This document shows positions 43,290 through 52,283 of a stretch of 64,000 bases of DNA, in pieces (the stretch's first letter is position 1; each line of letters opens with the position of its first letter). The stretch spans positions 1 through 64,000 of the forward strand of contig JAFVBA010000003.1 in NCBI GenBank assembly GCA_017480245.1, read 5' to 3'. The position numbers were made by a program, and so were the translations under genes. The DNA is from Bacteroidales bacterium (GTDB lineage: Bacteria > Bacteroidota > Bacteroidia > Bacteroidales > P3). The notes below the pieces were generated by a model. That model was not told the origin of the DNA. It was given only the letters and a program-made list of their open reading frames with translations, and searched no databases.

Positions 43290-45047
43290 ATGTTAAGAGA
43301 TAAAACTTGCGGTGAATTAAGGTTGGACAACTGCAATCAACAAGTTACGCTTTGCGGTTGGGTACAAAAAGTGCGCGATTTGGGAAGTATGACTTTTATT
43401 GACCTAAGAGACCGCTACGGAATAACACAACTTGTTTGTAATGTCGATACAGACAAAAATCTTTACGAACAATCAAAGACTCTTTCACGTGAATACGTTT
43501 TGCAAGTAACGGGTACGGTAAGGGAAAGAAGTAATAAAAACAAAAATATCCCTACGGGCGACATTGAGATTGAGGTCAGCAAAATCAATGTGTTGAATAC
43601 CGCCAAACTTCCGCCTTTTACTATTGAGGATAACACTGACGGAGGCGACGAATTACGTATGAAATACCGTTATTTAGACCTTCGCCGTCCTGTTGTGCGC
43701 AAAAATTTGGAGCAAAGGCACAGATTGGCGCAGTTAATCAGAAATTATCTTTCCAATGAGAGTTTCCTTGAGATTGAAACGCCGTTCCTTATCCGTTCCA
43801 CGCCAGAAGGTGCCAGAGATTTCGTAGTTCCTTCGCGTATGAACCCTAATCAATTCTATGCCTTGCCGCAATCTCCTCAGCAATACAAACAATTGCTTAT
43901 GGTTTCAGGATTTGACAGATATTTTCAGATAGTTAAGTGTTTCCGCGACGAAGATTTGCGCGCTGACAGGCAGCCTGAATTTACGCAAATCGATTGCGAA
44001 ATGTCTTTTGTGGAACAAGAGGATGTTTTGAATATGTTTGAAGGACTTATTAAGCATCTTTTTGAAAAGGAAAAGGGTCTTAAGTTTGACAAATTCCCGA
44101 GAATGACTTGGCAGGATGCGATGAAATATTACGGAAGCGACAAACCAGACTTGCGTTTTGAGATGAAATTCACAGAACTTAACGATGTAGCAAAAGGAAA
44201 AGGCTTTTCGGTATTTGATGATGCGGAATTAGTTGTCGGAATTTGTGCAAAAGGCTGTGCAAATTACACCCGTAAGCAATTGGATGCGCTTACCGATTTC
44301 GTGAAACGCCCTCAAGTCGGAGCAAAAGGACTTGTCTATATAAAATATAATGAAGACGGAACGTTCAAATCCTCAATTGATAAATTCTATTCGCAAGAGG
44401 ATTTGATGAAATTCGCAGAAAAATTCTCGGCCTCAAAAGGCGATTTGATGTTAGTGATGTCTGGTAAAACAATGCAAGTCCGTACTCAATTGTGTTCGCT
44501 TCGTTTGGAGATGGGTTCGCAATTAAATTTACGCGATCCGTTCAATTACGCGATAACTTGGGTAACCGATTTTCCTTTATTGGAATGGAACGAAGAGGAC
44601 AGCCGTTTCTATGCAATGCATCACCCATTCACCGCTCCTAATCCCGAAGATTATCCTGAACTATTGGATAAAGACCCGGGTAAAGTGCGTGCTTGGGCTT
44701 ACGATTTGGTTATTAACGGAACTGAAGTCGGTGGCGGCAGCGTAAGAATCCACAACCGCGATATGCAGATGCGGATGTTTGAAGCCCTTGGCTTTACTCC
44801 TGAGGCAGCACTCTCACAATTCGGATTTCTTATGGGTGCATTTGAATACGGAGCACCGCCTCACGCAGGTCTTGCCTTTGGTTTTGACCGTCTGTGCGCA
44901 ATATTTGCAGGTGCGGACTCAATCCGCGACTTTATTGCCTTTCCTAAAAACAACAGCGGCAGAGATTTGATGAGCGATTCGCCGAATTATATTGACCAAA
45001 AGCAATTGGACGAATTGTATTTGTCATTAGTGCCTGTGGAGAAGTAA
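43290..45047 (+). CDS. aspS: Aspartate--tRNA ligase
   Basis: This is a 585-residue class II synthetase. The N-terminal OB-fold binds the anticodon ([26 protein letters not shown]). Motif 2 is [23 protein letters not shown], and motif 3 is [18 protein letters not shown]. The bacterial GAD insertion lies between motifs 2 and 3. It charges tRNA-Asp. The length fits the bacterial type. Confidence 0.97.
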   Translation: MLRDKTCGELRLDNCNQQVTLCGWVQKVRDLGSMTFIDLRDRYGITQLVCNVDTDKNLYEQSKTLSREYVLQVTGTVRERSNKNKNIPTGDIEIEVSKINVLNTAKLPPFTIEDNTDGGDELRMKYRYLDLRRPVVRKNLEQRHRLAQLIRNYLSNESFLEIETPFLIRSTPEGARDFVVPSRMNPNQFYALPQSPQQYKQLLMVSGFDRYFQIVKCFRDEDLRADRQPEFTQIDCEMSFVEQEDVLNMFEGLIKHLFEKEKGLKFDKFPRMTWQDAMKYYGSDKPDLRFEMKFTELNDVAKGKGFSVFDDAELVVGICAKGCANYTRKQLDALTDFVKRPQVGAKGLVYIKYNEDGTFKSSIDKFYSQEDLMKFAEKFSASKGDLMLVMSGKTMQVRTQLCSLRLEMGSQLNLRDPFNYAITWVTDFPLLEWNEEDSRFYAMHHPFTAPNPEDYPELLDKDPGKVRAWAYDLVINGTEVGGGSVRIHNRDMQMRMFEALGFTPEAALSQFGFLMGAFEYGAPPHAGLAFGFDRLCAIFAGADSIRDFIAFPKNNSGRDLMSDSPNYIDQKQLDELYLSLVPVEK

Positions 45048-45091
45048 AGTCTATTGCTTAAATATAAGAATAAAGATTGTAATTATTGAAA

Positions 45092-45137
45092 AAAACAAGT
45101 GCGGCAGAGAATAAAAAAGAATAGCCGCACTTGTTTT
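45092..45137. terminator. Bidirectional terminator, aspS and aldo/keto reductase
   Basis: Perfect AAAACAAGTGCGGC/GCCGCACTTGTTTT stem with T-rich runs on both sides, between convergent genes. Confidence 0.88.
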
Positions 45138-45170
45138 ATTTTTATATCTAAAAAATATAACCCCACTTTT

Positions 45171-46016
45171 TTACTTTATAAAATCCATAAACCATTTTAC
45201 GACTTCAGGGTCTTGATGTGAGCCGATAGCAAGTGAATGTTTTTCGTCCAATTGAAGAATCTTGTCCATATCTTCAGATGACAATTCAAAATCAAGTATA
45301 TTTAAGTTCTGCTGCATACGTTCTGCGTGCGTGGATTTCGGTATAACGATAACATCACGTTGCAACAAATAACGCAATGCCGTTTGTGCTACGCTCTTGT
45401 TATACTTCTTTCCGATTTCTTCCAATAACGTATTGGTGAAAAAGCCGTTCTTCCCCTCAGCAAGCGGCCCCCACGCCATAAGGTAAGTACCGAAATCCTT
45501 AAGATACTTACTTAATTCTTGCTGTTGGCAAAAGACGTGCGTTTCCATTTGATTTACCGCAGGTTTTACTTCAAAGTTTGAAGCTAAATCAATAAAGCGG
45601 TCGGCATAAAAGTTACTTACTCCAATAGCATGCAATTTGCCTTCCTTGTAAGCCTCTTCCATCGCCCTGTATGCACCGTAGTAATCGCCGAAAGGCTGAT
45701 GCAATAACATCAAATCAATATAATCAGTTCCGAGTTTGCGCAAACTTTCCTCAATACTTGCTTTTGCTTTTTCGTAACCGTAATTTGATACCCAGATTTT
45801 GCTTACCAAGAAGATTTCTTTGCGCTCTATTCCGCTCTTTTTAATTGCAGCACCAACACCTTCTTCATTAAAATAAGCCTGTGCAGTATCTATCAAACGG
45901 TAACCTACTTTCAATGCATCGGATACACATCTTTCGCACTCCTCAGGGCTAACCTGAAAAACGCCGTAACCAATCTGCGGCATCATAACGCCATTGTTCA
46001 ATTTTATTTCTCTCAT
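45171..46016 (-). CDS. Aldo/keto reductase
   Basis: This is a 281-residue (beta/alpha)8 oxidoreductase. The catalytic Asp and Tyr are in RLIDTAQAYFNEEGVG, Lys in FLVSKIWVSNYG, His in LMLLHQPFGDYYG. NADPH-binding GVSNFYADRF and IPKSTHAERMQQN are typical. It reduces aldehydes or ketones such as 2,5-diketogluconate or methylglyoxal; the substrate is unknown. It stands at the edge of the redox-rich accessory region. Confidence 0.9.
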   Translation of the reverse strand: MREIKLNNGVMMPQIGYGVFQVSPEECERCVSDALKVGYRLIDTAQAYFNEEGVGAAIKKSGIERKEIFLVSKIWVSNYGYEKAKASIEESLRKLGTDYIDLMLLHQPFGDYYGAYRAMEEAYKEGKLHAIGVSNFYADRFIDLASNFEVKPAVNQMETHVFCQQQELSKYLKDFGTYLMAWGPLAEGKNGFFTNTLLEEIGKKYNKSVAQTALRYLLQRDVIVIPKSTHAERMQQNLNILDFELSSEDMDKILQLDEKHSLAIGSHQDPEVVKWFMDFIK

Positions 46017-46221
46017 TGCTGTATTTTGTTTTGATTAATTGCCAATTAGACTGCAACATTACAAATAATTATCAAATCTTTCCTTACCAATATCGCCCTT
46101 TGTTTTGCAGAATTTACTTAAAACAGCTTTATCTTTATACTTCTGTCAATAAATACATAATTATAAAAATATGAATTTTGAAAAAACAGCAATATTTTAT
46201 TTAAGTATAAAAGAAAATTTG

Positions 46222-46229
46222 TATTTTTG
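46222..46229 (+). promoter_or_regulatory. -7 box for the restriction-modification operon
   Basis: TATTTTTG ends eight bases before ATG 46237 and lies inside the longer open frame from 46171, which supports the later start and a very short leader. Confidence 0.5.
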
Positions 46230-46236
46230 CAAAATC

Positions 46237-47028
46237 ATGGTAGATAACGGAATAACGAAAAATAATTGGAAAGAAACGGATATTAGTGTTGATAGTCTTT
46301 GGTTAATTAACGAAAGAGACAAAACAGGTAAGCACGCAAATGTTTATCATGGTAATTTTGTACCACAGATACCACATCAATTAATTTCACGCTATACAAA
46401 AGAGAATGATGTTGTTTTGGAATTATTCTCAGGTAGCGGTACTACTTTGTTTGAATGCGAGGAACTTAACAGACAATACATTGGTTTTGATATTAATCAA
46501 GAAATTATTGATTATGTAAATAACAAAATGCAAAACTCTCAATTGCCTTATAAACTCAATAATTGCGACGTTACAAACACCTCTCAATTCAATAAGGTCA
46601 TACAAAACAATCTTAAAGAATTAGAAAAACCTGCCGTTGATTTTATTATCGCCCATCCTCCGTATTTAGATATAGTTAAATTCACTTCCCAAGAAAGCGA
46701 TTTGTCCAATATCTCCGATGTCAACATATTTATAGACAATATTGTCTGTTCTTTCCGCAATGCTTTGCAATATCTATCTAAAAATAAATATCTTGCGGTT
46801 GTTATGGGGGATATCTACAAAAACAGTGAGGTAATTCCGTTAGGCTTTTACGTAATGTATGCTATCAAAAAGAACTTTAAAGTCAAATTAAAGGGGACTA
46901 TAGTCAAGAATATTGAAGGTAACAGAGGCAAACTCGGACAACAAAACATCTGGAAATACAGAGCGTTGATGAGTGATTACTTTTTATTCAAGCATGAGTA
47001 TATATTCGTATTCAAAAAAGAGTTTTAA
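46237..47028 (+). CDS. DNA methyltransferase of a restriction-modification operon (M1)
   Basis: Start ATG 46237 (MVDNGITKNNWKETDI) is chosen over 46171 because the -7 box lies between them; the protein is then about 263 residues. The AdoMet motif is VLELFSGSGTTLFECEE, followed by YIGFDIN. The catalytic motif is IIAHPPYLDIVKF, an amino-methyltransferase (N4-C or N6-A) type with His in place of the usual D/N/S. LFKHEYIFVFKKE near the end is typical of these enzymes. The endonuclease gene follows after two bases. Target base and site are not evident. Confidence 0.85.
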   Translation: MVDNGITKNNWKETDISVDSLWLINERDKTGKHANVYHGNFVPQIPHQLISRYTKENDVVLELFSGSGTTLFECEELNRQYIGFDINQEIIDYVNNKMQNSQLPYKLNNCDVTNTSQFNKVIQNNLKELEKPAVDFIIAHPPYLDIVKFTSQESDLSNISDVNIFIDNIVCSFRNALQYLSKNKYLAVVMGDIYKNSEVIPLGFYVMYAIKKNFKVKLKGTIVKNIEGNRGKLGQQNIWKYRALMSDYFLFKHEYIFVFKKEF

Positions 47029-47030
47029 CT

Positions 47031-47711
47031 ATGACAAAGTTTGAATTGTTTATAGAATTGGCGAAACCTGACAAAAAAGGTTGTAGCAGGTGGGTAACGA
47101 CTTCCGAATTTGTAGGAAAATATAAAGATTTGCAATTAGGTAACGGCGGGTCTTGGTGCAGGAAATCATCAATGCTGGCAAAGAAATATGTAATAGAATT
47201 TGATAAATTACAAACTAAAGGAAATTCTATTGATGCAATAAGATTAATTGGCTTCAATACAGAAAAATCTTTCAATCAAGCGATAAGGAAAGATATAAAA
47301 GACTTCTATAAATCGAAAAAATGTGTAATGCTTGGTATTATCGGCAACAGCGAAAATACAAAAATTGAAGTAGATCATAAAGACGGCAGAAAAGATAACG
47401 AAAGAGTTTCCAATATACAGACACAAAAACTTGAGGACTTCCAACCTCTATGTAAGGCTGCCAATGATGCAAAACGTCAAATCTGTGCAGAATGTAAGAG
47501 ATCCGATAAACGTTGGGATGCAAAGAATATCAAAGGAAACCCTTATTCATTTTATGACGGTGATGAGAATTATACCAAAGAATTAGGTTGCAAAGGATGT
47601 TATCAATACGACCCTGTAGAATACAGAATGGTGTGTGCAAAGAAGATAAGCAAGGAAGCGAGCGAACATACTGCAGATTATATAATGCAAAAACTATATC
47701 CAAAAGAATAA
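47031..47711 (+). CDS. HNH-type restriction endonuclease
   Basis: This is a 226-residue protein. The N-terminal 90 residues (SRWVTTSEFVGKYKDLQLGNGGSWCRKSS) probably bind DNA. The HNH nuclease core is IEVDHKDGRKDNERVSN with D115-H116, then LEDFQPLCKAANDAKRQ. Zinc-ribbon cysteines flank it: C152-A-E-C155 and C187-K-G-C190. It sits between two methyltransferases with two-base gaps. That layout is known from type IIS systems with asymmetric sites (for example MboII- or HpyAV-like), where each strand needs its own methylase. Assignment as the restriction subunit is strong from context; the site is unknown. Confidence 0.85.
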   Translation: MTKFELFIELAKPDKKGCSRWVTTSEFVGKYKDLQLGNGGSWCRKSSMLAKKYVIEFDKLQTKGNSIDAIRLIGFNTEKSFNQAIRKDIKDFYKSKKCVMLGIIGNSENTKIEVDHKDGRKDNERVSNIQTQKLEDFQPLCKAANDAKRQICAECKRSDKRWDAKNIKGNPYSFYDGDENYTKELGCKGCYQYDPVEYRMVCAKKISKEASEHTADYIMQKLYPKE

Positions 47712-47713
47712 AG

Positions 47714-48793
47714 ATGAACTATATCGGAAGTAAGTATTCATTGCTGCCGTTTTTGGACGAATGTATTTCCAAGGTTACAGACAAAGATACTTCAAGTAAA
47801 GTATTCTGTGATTTGTTCTCCGGTACTGCTACCGTAGGAAAACACTTCAAAAAGAAAGGATTTCAAATCATTGCCAACGATTTACAATATTACAGTTACA
47901 TTCTTTGTCAGCAGTACATCGGCAATCATAAAGCTCTCTATTTTTCAGGTATAGAAAAGGAAATTAATGATAACAGGACATCATTATTTGCTTCTGAAGC
48001 AATGAACAACGTTTGCCAATACCTTAATTCTATTAAAGACGTAGAGGGATTTATATATAATAATTTTTGCAAAGGTAAGCATAAAGACAATGAGGAGTAC
48101 CGTTTATACTTCAGTGATGAAAACGGTTTGAAATGCGATGCAATAAGGCAAAAAATCGAATCTTGGCACAATGAAAATAAAATAACTAAAAATGAATATT
48201 ACTTTCTGCTGGCTACGTTAATAGAAAATATTGACAAAGTTGCCAACACTGCCTCTGTTTACGGAGCATTTTTAAAGAAAATCAAAACTTCTGCTCAAAA
48301 AACTCTGACAATGCAACCTGCAGAAATGATTTACAACGACATAGAACACCAAGTATATAACGAAGATGCAAACACATTGATACGAAAAATAACAACGGAT
48401 ATTCTTTATTTAGATCCACCGTACAATCAACGCCAATACTCCGCCAATTATCATGTCTTGGAGACAATAGCTCGTTATGATAATCCCGTATTGAAAGGAA
48501 AAACGGGAATGAGAGACTATTCCGACCAAAAATCTTCTTATTGCAATAAACGTAAGGTTAAAGAAACATTTGACGATTTGATAATGCACGCCGATACAAA
48601 GTATATCTTTTTAAGTTATAATAATGAAGGGCTGATGTCTTTTGAAGAAATCAAGGATATTATGTCAAAACGAGGTGAGTACGGCTGTTTTGAAAAGCAA
48701 TATAACAGATTTAAAGCCGACAATGCTTCAGAAACGAGACATATAAAGGCAAATACAACCACAGAATATTTACATTACGTGATTTGCAAATAA
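47714..48793 (+). CDS. Adenine-specific DNA methyltransferase (M2, D12 class)
   Basis: Start ATG 47714 (MNYIGSKYSLLPFLDECI) gives 359 residues; the frame upstream to 47588 lies inside the endonuclease gene. Motif X is NYIGSKYSLLPFL, motif I is CDLFSGTATVGKHFKKKG, motif IV is ILYLDPPYNQRQYSANYHVLETIA. This is the order of the D12/Dam class of N6-adenine methyltransferases. It should protect the second strand of the asymmetric site cut by the upstream HNH enzyme. Confidence 0.9.
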   Translation: MNYIGSKYSLLPFLDECISKVTDKDTSSKVFCDLFSGTATVGKHFKKKGFQIIANDLQYYSYILCQQYIGNHKALYFSGIEKEINDNRTSLFASEAMNNVCQYLNSIKDVEGFIYNNFCKGKHKDNEEYRLYFSDENGLKCDAIRQKIESWHNENKITKNEYYFLLATLIENIDKVANTASVYGAFLKKIKTSAQKTLTMQPAEMIYNDIEHQVYNEDANTLIRKITTDILYLDPPYNQRQYSANYHVLETIARYDNPVLKGKTGMRDYSDQKSSYCNKRKVKETFDDLIMHADTKYIFLSYNNEGLMSFEEIKDIMSKRGEYGCFEKQYNRFKADNASETRHIKANTTTEYLHYVICK

Positions 48794-48842
48794 TATCTGT
48801 ATTCTTCTAATACTTATAGATTTTTCACTACATAACCATATA

Positions 48843-48887
48843 AAAATAAACTGCGGAATCTTGGCATTTAATCCGCAGTTTTATTTA
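48843..48887. terminator. Bidirectional terminator after the restriction-modification operon
   Basis: AAATAAACTGCGGA pairs with the tract ATCCGCAGTTTTATTT, with T-rich runs on both strands, between convergent genes. Confidence 0.85.
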
Positions 48888-48902
48888 GGACATCTATCTG
48901 AT

Positions 48903-50051
48903 TTATTTCTCTGTAAGGGATTTTAATACTTCGCGGATAGGTTCTGTGTAGAATTTACCGATATTTGTTTCGCTGATATTCAATAATGCTGAAAGTTGCT
49001 GCGGAGTTATTCCGATATGAAGGCATATTGCCATGTGACCGTATGCCATCGGTTCAACGCCGCCCAATGCCGTCAGAATACTAACCGTAAATAATTCCCT
49101 GTCCTTATAACTTACTGCATCGCGTTCAAATATATCGCAAAACAAATGCTCTTTCAAAAATGTATCTATCGTTGGCGCTAGAACGGCGTACGATGCTTTC
49201 GAAACGTCTTTTGATACTCCCGAAAGTTTTTCCAATATCTCTGCACCACGTAGGTATTTCGCTCTTGTATCTTCTATATTTGACGATTCTTTACCGTAAT
49301 TCTCCGCTATTCCTTTCGCTTTTCGCTCTTTGAACAACTCATCTAAAGTTGATATTGCCTGTAAAGAACGCGGAAAACCGCAATAAGCGTACGCTTGAAC
49401 CAACAATTCCTTAACTTCATTGACCGTCATACCGACCGCAAGTGCGTTTTCCAACGATTGTTTTAACATATAAAGATTGCCTTGTGCGGTATAGTTGCCC
49501 ATACATACGATAGCCTTCTGCTTTTCAGTCAATACGGAGTTTTCTTTATCGTATTTATTTTTGGCATCTGCGCAAACCTTAAGGTAATAGGCGTCCTCAA
49601 CAGATTCCAACCATGTAGTGCCGCCCTGACTTTGCGGATTGCATTCCACTGCTATGTGTGCAAACCAACTATCTGGCGCTGCGCCGTGCCAATGCTCCAC
49701 ATTAGGTTCTATTTCTACGACATCACCTGGGTACAACCGCCTTGCAAGCTCGCCTCTTCGCTGATAATAACCAACACCTGCCGTTGCAATCAACATTTGT
49801 CCCCCTGCGTGTTTATGCCAATTGTTTCGGCAAGACGGTTCAAAGGTTACGTTAAACATAGGTACGTTTAAATTTTTGTTATTTGACACAAGCGACAAAT
49901 AACTCTGCCCTATGAAATACTGAGAATACGCTGTATTTTTCTCACCAAGCGGATAAGGTTGGCGGAAATCCGAAGGATTCTGTGCAATTGCTGAATTTGC
50001 CATAACTATTACTGTACTTATTAATGTAAAAACTAAATTTCTTGTCTTCAT
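48903..50051 (-). CDS. Exported cupin and double carboxymuconolactone-decarboxylase-like fusion
   Basis: The 382-residue protein has a signal peptide (MKTRNLVFTLISTVIVMANSAIAQ). A cupin domain carries the metal-binding WHKHAGGQMLIATAG and PNVEHWHGAAPDSWFAHIAVE (residues about 78-140). Two CMD-like helical domains follow (VNEVKELLVQAYAYCGFPRSLQAI and YKDRELFTVSILTALGGVEPMAYGHM). The redox C-x-x-C of AhpD-type CMD proteins is not present. Such fusions are common in gut Bacteroidota beside flavodoxin and reductase genes; the reaction is not established. Confidence 0.8.
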   Translation of the reverse strand: MKTRNLVFTLISTVIVMANSAIAQNPSDFRQPYPLGEKNTAYSQYFIGQSYLSLVSNNKNLNVPMFNVTFEPSCRNNWHKHAGGQMLIATAGVGYYQRRGELARRLYPGDVVEIEPNVEHWHGAAPDSWFAHIAVECNPQSQGGTTWLESVEDAYYLKVCADAKNKYDKENSVLTEKQKAIVCMGNYTAQGNLYMLKQSLENALAVGMTVNEVKELLVQAYAYCGFPRSLQAISTLDELFKERKAKGIAENYGKESSNIEDTRAKYLRGAEILEKLSGVSKDVSKASYAVLAPTIDTFLKEHLFCDIFERDAVSYKDRELFTVSILTALGGVEPMAYGHMAICLHIGITPQQLSALLNISETNIGKFYTEPIREVLKSLTEK

Positions 50052-50076
50052 CGATGTTAATGTTTTAATTTGATTG

Positions 50077-50084
50077 CAAAATTA
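50077..50084 (-). promoter_or_regulatory. -7 box for the cupin-CMD gene
   Basis: TAATTTTG on the minus strand, about 26 bases before the start codon. Confidence 0.55.
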
Positions 50085-50146
50085 TAAAAAGAAAACGAAT
50101 TTTTACATACCAAAATCGCCCCTTGTTACTCTCTTACCACATGAGT

Positions 50147-50235
50147 AAAAAATAAAGTGCCGAATCACGAAACTCTTTTCAGAAAACATTTTACTCTTTT
50201 CAGAAAAGAATTTACTGAAATGGCACTTTATTTTT
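50147..50235. repeat. Long hairpin repeat, family A copy 4
   Basis: AAAGTGCC and GGCACTTT close the element, with inner ACTCTTTTCAGAAAA direct repeats (near 50172 and 50193). Its reverse complement lines up with copy 2 almost base for base. The rest of 50085-50328 shows nothing else. Confidence 0.8.
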
Positions 50236-50328
50236 GAGATTTTAAATCGCCAATGCGGCTCACACCACTTTATTTTCGTCTTATGTAACTATATGAAAAT
50301 AAAGCGTGTTATTGATTTAATCTCTTGC

Positions 50329-50985
50329 TTAGAAACCTAAACCTTTCAACCAATCAATAACTTTTTTCTCGCCGCTGCGGACGTCATGACCATAGATAGC
50401 AAATCCGTTTAATACATTGGCATTCGGATAAGCCTCTTTGACGTCTTCAACGCAGGATGCCAAACCGCTTCCTTCGTGAGTAGTGAAAGGAATAATGGTC
50501 TTGCCGTTCAAATCGTACTTCTTAAAGAAAGAAAACATAACCTGTGGATAAGTTCCCCACCAAACAGGACCGCCGATAAAGATAGTGCTGTACTGGCTTA
50601 TGTCTTCTATACCACCTTTGAACGCTGGAAGTTCGCCTTTGTTGGCTTCTTCTTTTGCAAGTTTGATAAGGTCGTTGTAAGACATATTGTAATTTTTCTC
50701 AGCCTTAATTTCGAAGCGGTCGCATCCGATATAATTGCAGATATAATCCGCAACAATCTTGGTATTTCCTTCTTTGATTACGCCGACGGAGTATTGCTCG
50801 CCTGCTTGTGAGAAATAAACAACAAGAACTTTGTCTTTTGCTGTTTCAATTTGTGTGTTTTGTGTGTTCATATCACTATTTGTTTTATTGTTATTACAGT
50901 TGTGTTCGTTCTTTGCGCTACTTTGCGAACACGAAACGCAAAATAATGCTGCTAAAATGCCTAATAGGCCTGCTAATTTCTTCAT
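50329..50985 (-). CDS. Flavodoxin-like lipoprotein
   Basis: The 218-residue protein begins MKKLAGLLGILAALFCVSCSQSS, a lipoprotein signal with lipobox FCVSC. An Asn/Thr-rich linker follows to about residue 50, then a flavodoxin fold: VLVVYFSQAGEQYSVGVIKEGNT, FIGGPVWWGTYPQVMFSFF and PFTTHEGSGLASCVEDVK. It should be an extracytoplasmic, membrane-tethered flavoprotein. The Asn-rich linker looks like a spacer. It lies 32 bases after the SDR gene on the same strand and is probably co-transcribed. Confidence 0.85.
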   Translation of the reverse strand: MKKLAGLLGILAALFCVSCSQSSAKNEHNCNNNKTNSDMNTQNTQIETAKDKVLVVYFSQAGEQYSVGVIKEGNTKIVADYICNYIGCDRFEIKAEKNYNMSYNDLIKLAKEEANKGELPAFKGGIEDISQYSTIFIGGPVWWGTYPQVMFSFFKKYDLNGKTIIPFTTHEGSGLASCVEDVKEAYPNANVLNGFAIYGHDVRSGEKKVIDWLKGLGF

Positions 50986-51017
50986 TTGTCTGAATATTTT
51001 TTGATGTTAATAATTTC

Positions 51018-51854
51018 TTAATGCGTTTGCTTCAAATATTGTAAGTCTCCGTAGAAATATGATGCCGTTGTACCGCCGTCAATCAAGAAATCCGCTCCCG
51101 TAATAAAGCGTCCCTTGTCTGACATTAAGAACTGAGCCAAATCTCCTACCTCATCGGGAGTTCCTGCACGCATCGCAGGAGAGGATTCTATCATCTTATG
51201 GTAACCTTCTCCCCTCGGACCTTTCAATTCATCGGCTGCAAGAGGAGTAATTATGATTCCGGGAGAAATAGAATTGATAGTTGCATCGCGTTTTGCCCAA
51301 CGGGTAGCCTCAAACATAACTTTCAAGACATTACAACGCTTGGCATACTGATAGGCTTTCAATGTATCTGTAATGTTTCTTACAATCGGCAAACTCAAAA
51401 GAGATTCCGTGTCGGTAGTTGCTAATAAATCGCTGTCCTCTTGCGGAATCGTTCCCAACCGATGACCGCTTTGCGAAGATATTATCACACAAGAGCCGCC
51501 TTTTGTTATAACACCTCCGAATTCTTCCATAAATACCGCCGTTCCGTACATATCTACCTGCAATATCTTCTCAACAGGGGCTTGCGAAGGAGAAACTCCT
51601 GCCGCATTAATAACGTATTTAACCTCTCCTTTTGAGGTCGCAAACTCCACGAGTTCCTTGATGGATTGACGCGAGGACAAATCAAATTTCAGAGTTGAGA
51701 CTTCAAAACCTGCTTGTTCCAATATCGTTTTTGCAGAATCAAGACTTTTTTCGCTGTAATCTGCTATAACGATATGTTTTCCTGCACTTATTCTTCTGAC
51801 AATTGCAATGCCGATACTGCCTGCACCGCTTAATACAACAACTTCTTTATTCAT
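51018..51854 (-). CDS. Short-chain dehydrogenase/reductase
   Basis: This is a 278-residue Rossmann-fold enzyme. The NAD(P)-binding start is VVLSGAGSIGIAIVRRIS, where G-A-G-S-I-G replaces the usual T-G-x3-G-x-G. INAAG marks the core, S is in VIISSQSG, and the catalytic Y-x3-K is AYQYAKR. The C-terminus has FITGADFLIDGGTTASY. It is the first gene of a two-gene unit with the exported flavodoxin. The substrate is unknown. Confidence 0.88.
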   Translation of the reverse strand: MNKEVVVLSGAGSIGIAIVRRISAGKHIVIADYSEKSLDSAKTILEQAGFEVSTLKFDLSSRQSIKELVEFATSKGEVKYVINAAGVSPSQAPVEKILQVDMYGTAVFMEEFGGVITKGGSCVIISSQSGHRLGTIPQEDSDLLATTDTESLLSLPIVRNITDTLKAYQYAKRCNVLKVMFEATRWAKRDATINSISPGIIITPLAADELKGPRGEGYHKMIESSPAMRAGTPDEVGDLAQFLMSDKGRFITGADFLIDGGTTASYFYGDLQYLKQTH

Positions 51855-51888
51855 AAACTTAAAAACTAATATTTTACTTATGTTTCTG

Positions 51889-51896
51889 CAAAATTA
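51889..51896 (-). promoter_or_regulatory. -7 box for the SDR-flavodoxin operon
   Basis: TAATTTTG on the minus strand, about 35 bases before the start codon. Confidence 0.55.
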
Positions 51897-51985
51897 CATA
51901 ATAAATATTGAATATTCCTTACCTTAATTCCTCTTTCTTTTACATTTTTTGCTGTCTATTAGATTGTTGATAAGAAAAATATTTG

Positions 51986-51993
51986 TACTTTTG
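51986..51993 (+). promoter_or_regulatory. -7 box upstream of the AAGCTTAGG element
   Basis: TACTTTTG on the plus strand. A transcript starting near 52000 would cover the inverted-repeat element at 52044-52210 before the acyltransferase gene. Confidence 0.5.
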
Positions 51994-52043
51994 CAAAATA
52001 AATTAATGCAATAGTGCAACATAACAAGCAATAACTATTATTT

Positions 52044-52210
52044 CGCATTCAAATTAAGCTTAGGAAACTCATTTTGAAAAATCGGAATAATTTAATTGCA
52101 GAACGTTAAGTTGTGGATAAATAATCTAACATCTTTTTGAATTTTACACTCTGAGTGGTGTAGATTTTCTATGATGTTAGTGGTGTTTTCCTAAGCTTAA
52201 CCAGAATGCG
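52044..52210 (+). ncRNA. Candidate structured RNA or MITE-like element
   Basis: Nested inverted repeats enclose 167 bases. The outer pair is CGCATTC/GAATGCG, and the next is TTAAGCTTAGGAAA (52054-52067), perfectly complementary to 52187-52200. Inside, CTAACATC (52126) pairs with GATGTTAG (52173), and TACAC (52145) with GTGTA (52158). A -7 box lies 50 bases upstream. It may be a leader of the acyltransferase gene, a separate RNA, or a short mobile element; I found no second copy here. Confidence 0.5.
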
Positions 52211-52283
52211 AGTAGAAAGGTTTGCACCTTATTTTATTAATTCCGAAAGTGATTGATAGTTTTTGCACAAATTATCAATTAAA

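Noticed and set aside
47588-47713. 42-residue extension of the second methyltransferase
   Set aside because: It overlaps the end of the HNH endonuclease in another frame; MNYIGSKYSLLPFL is the conserved methylase start.
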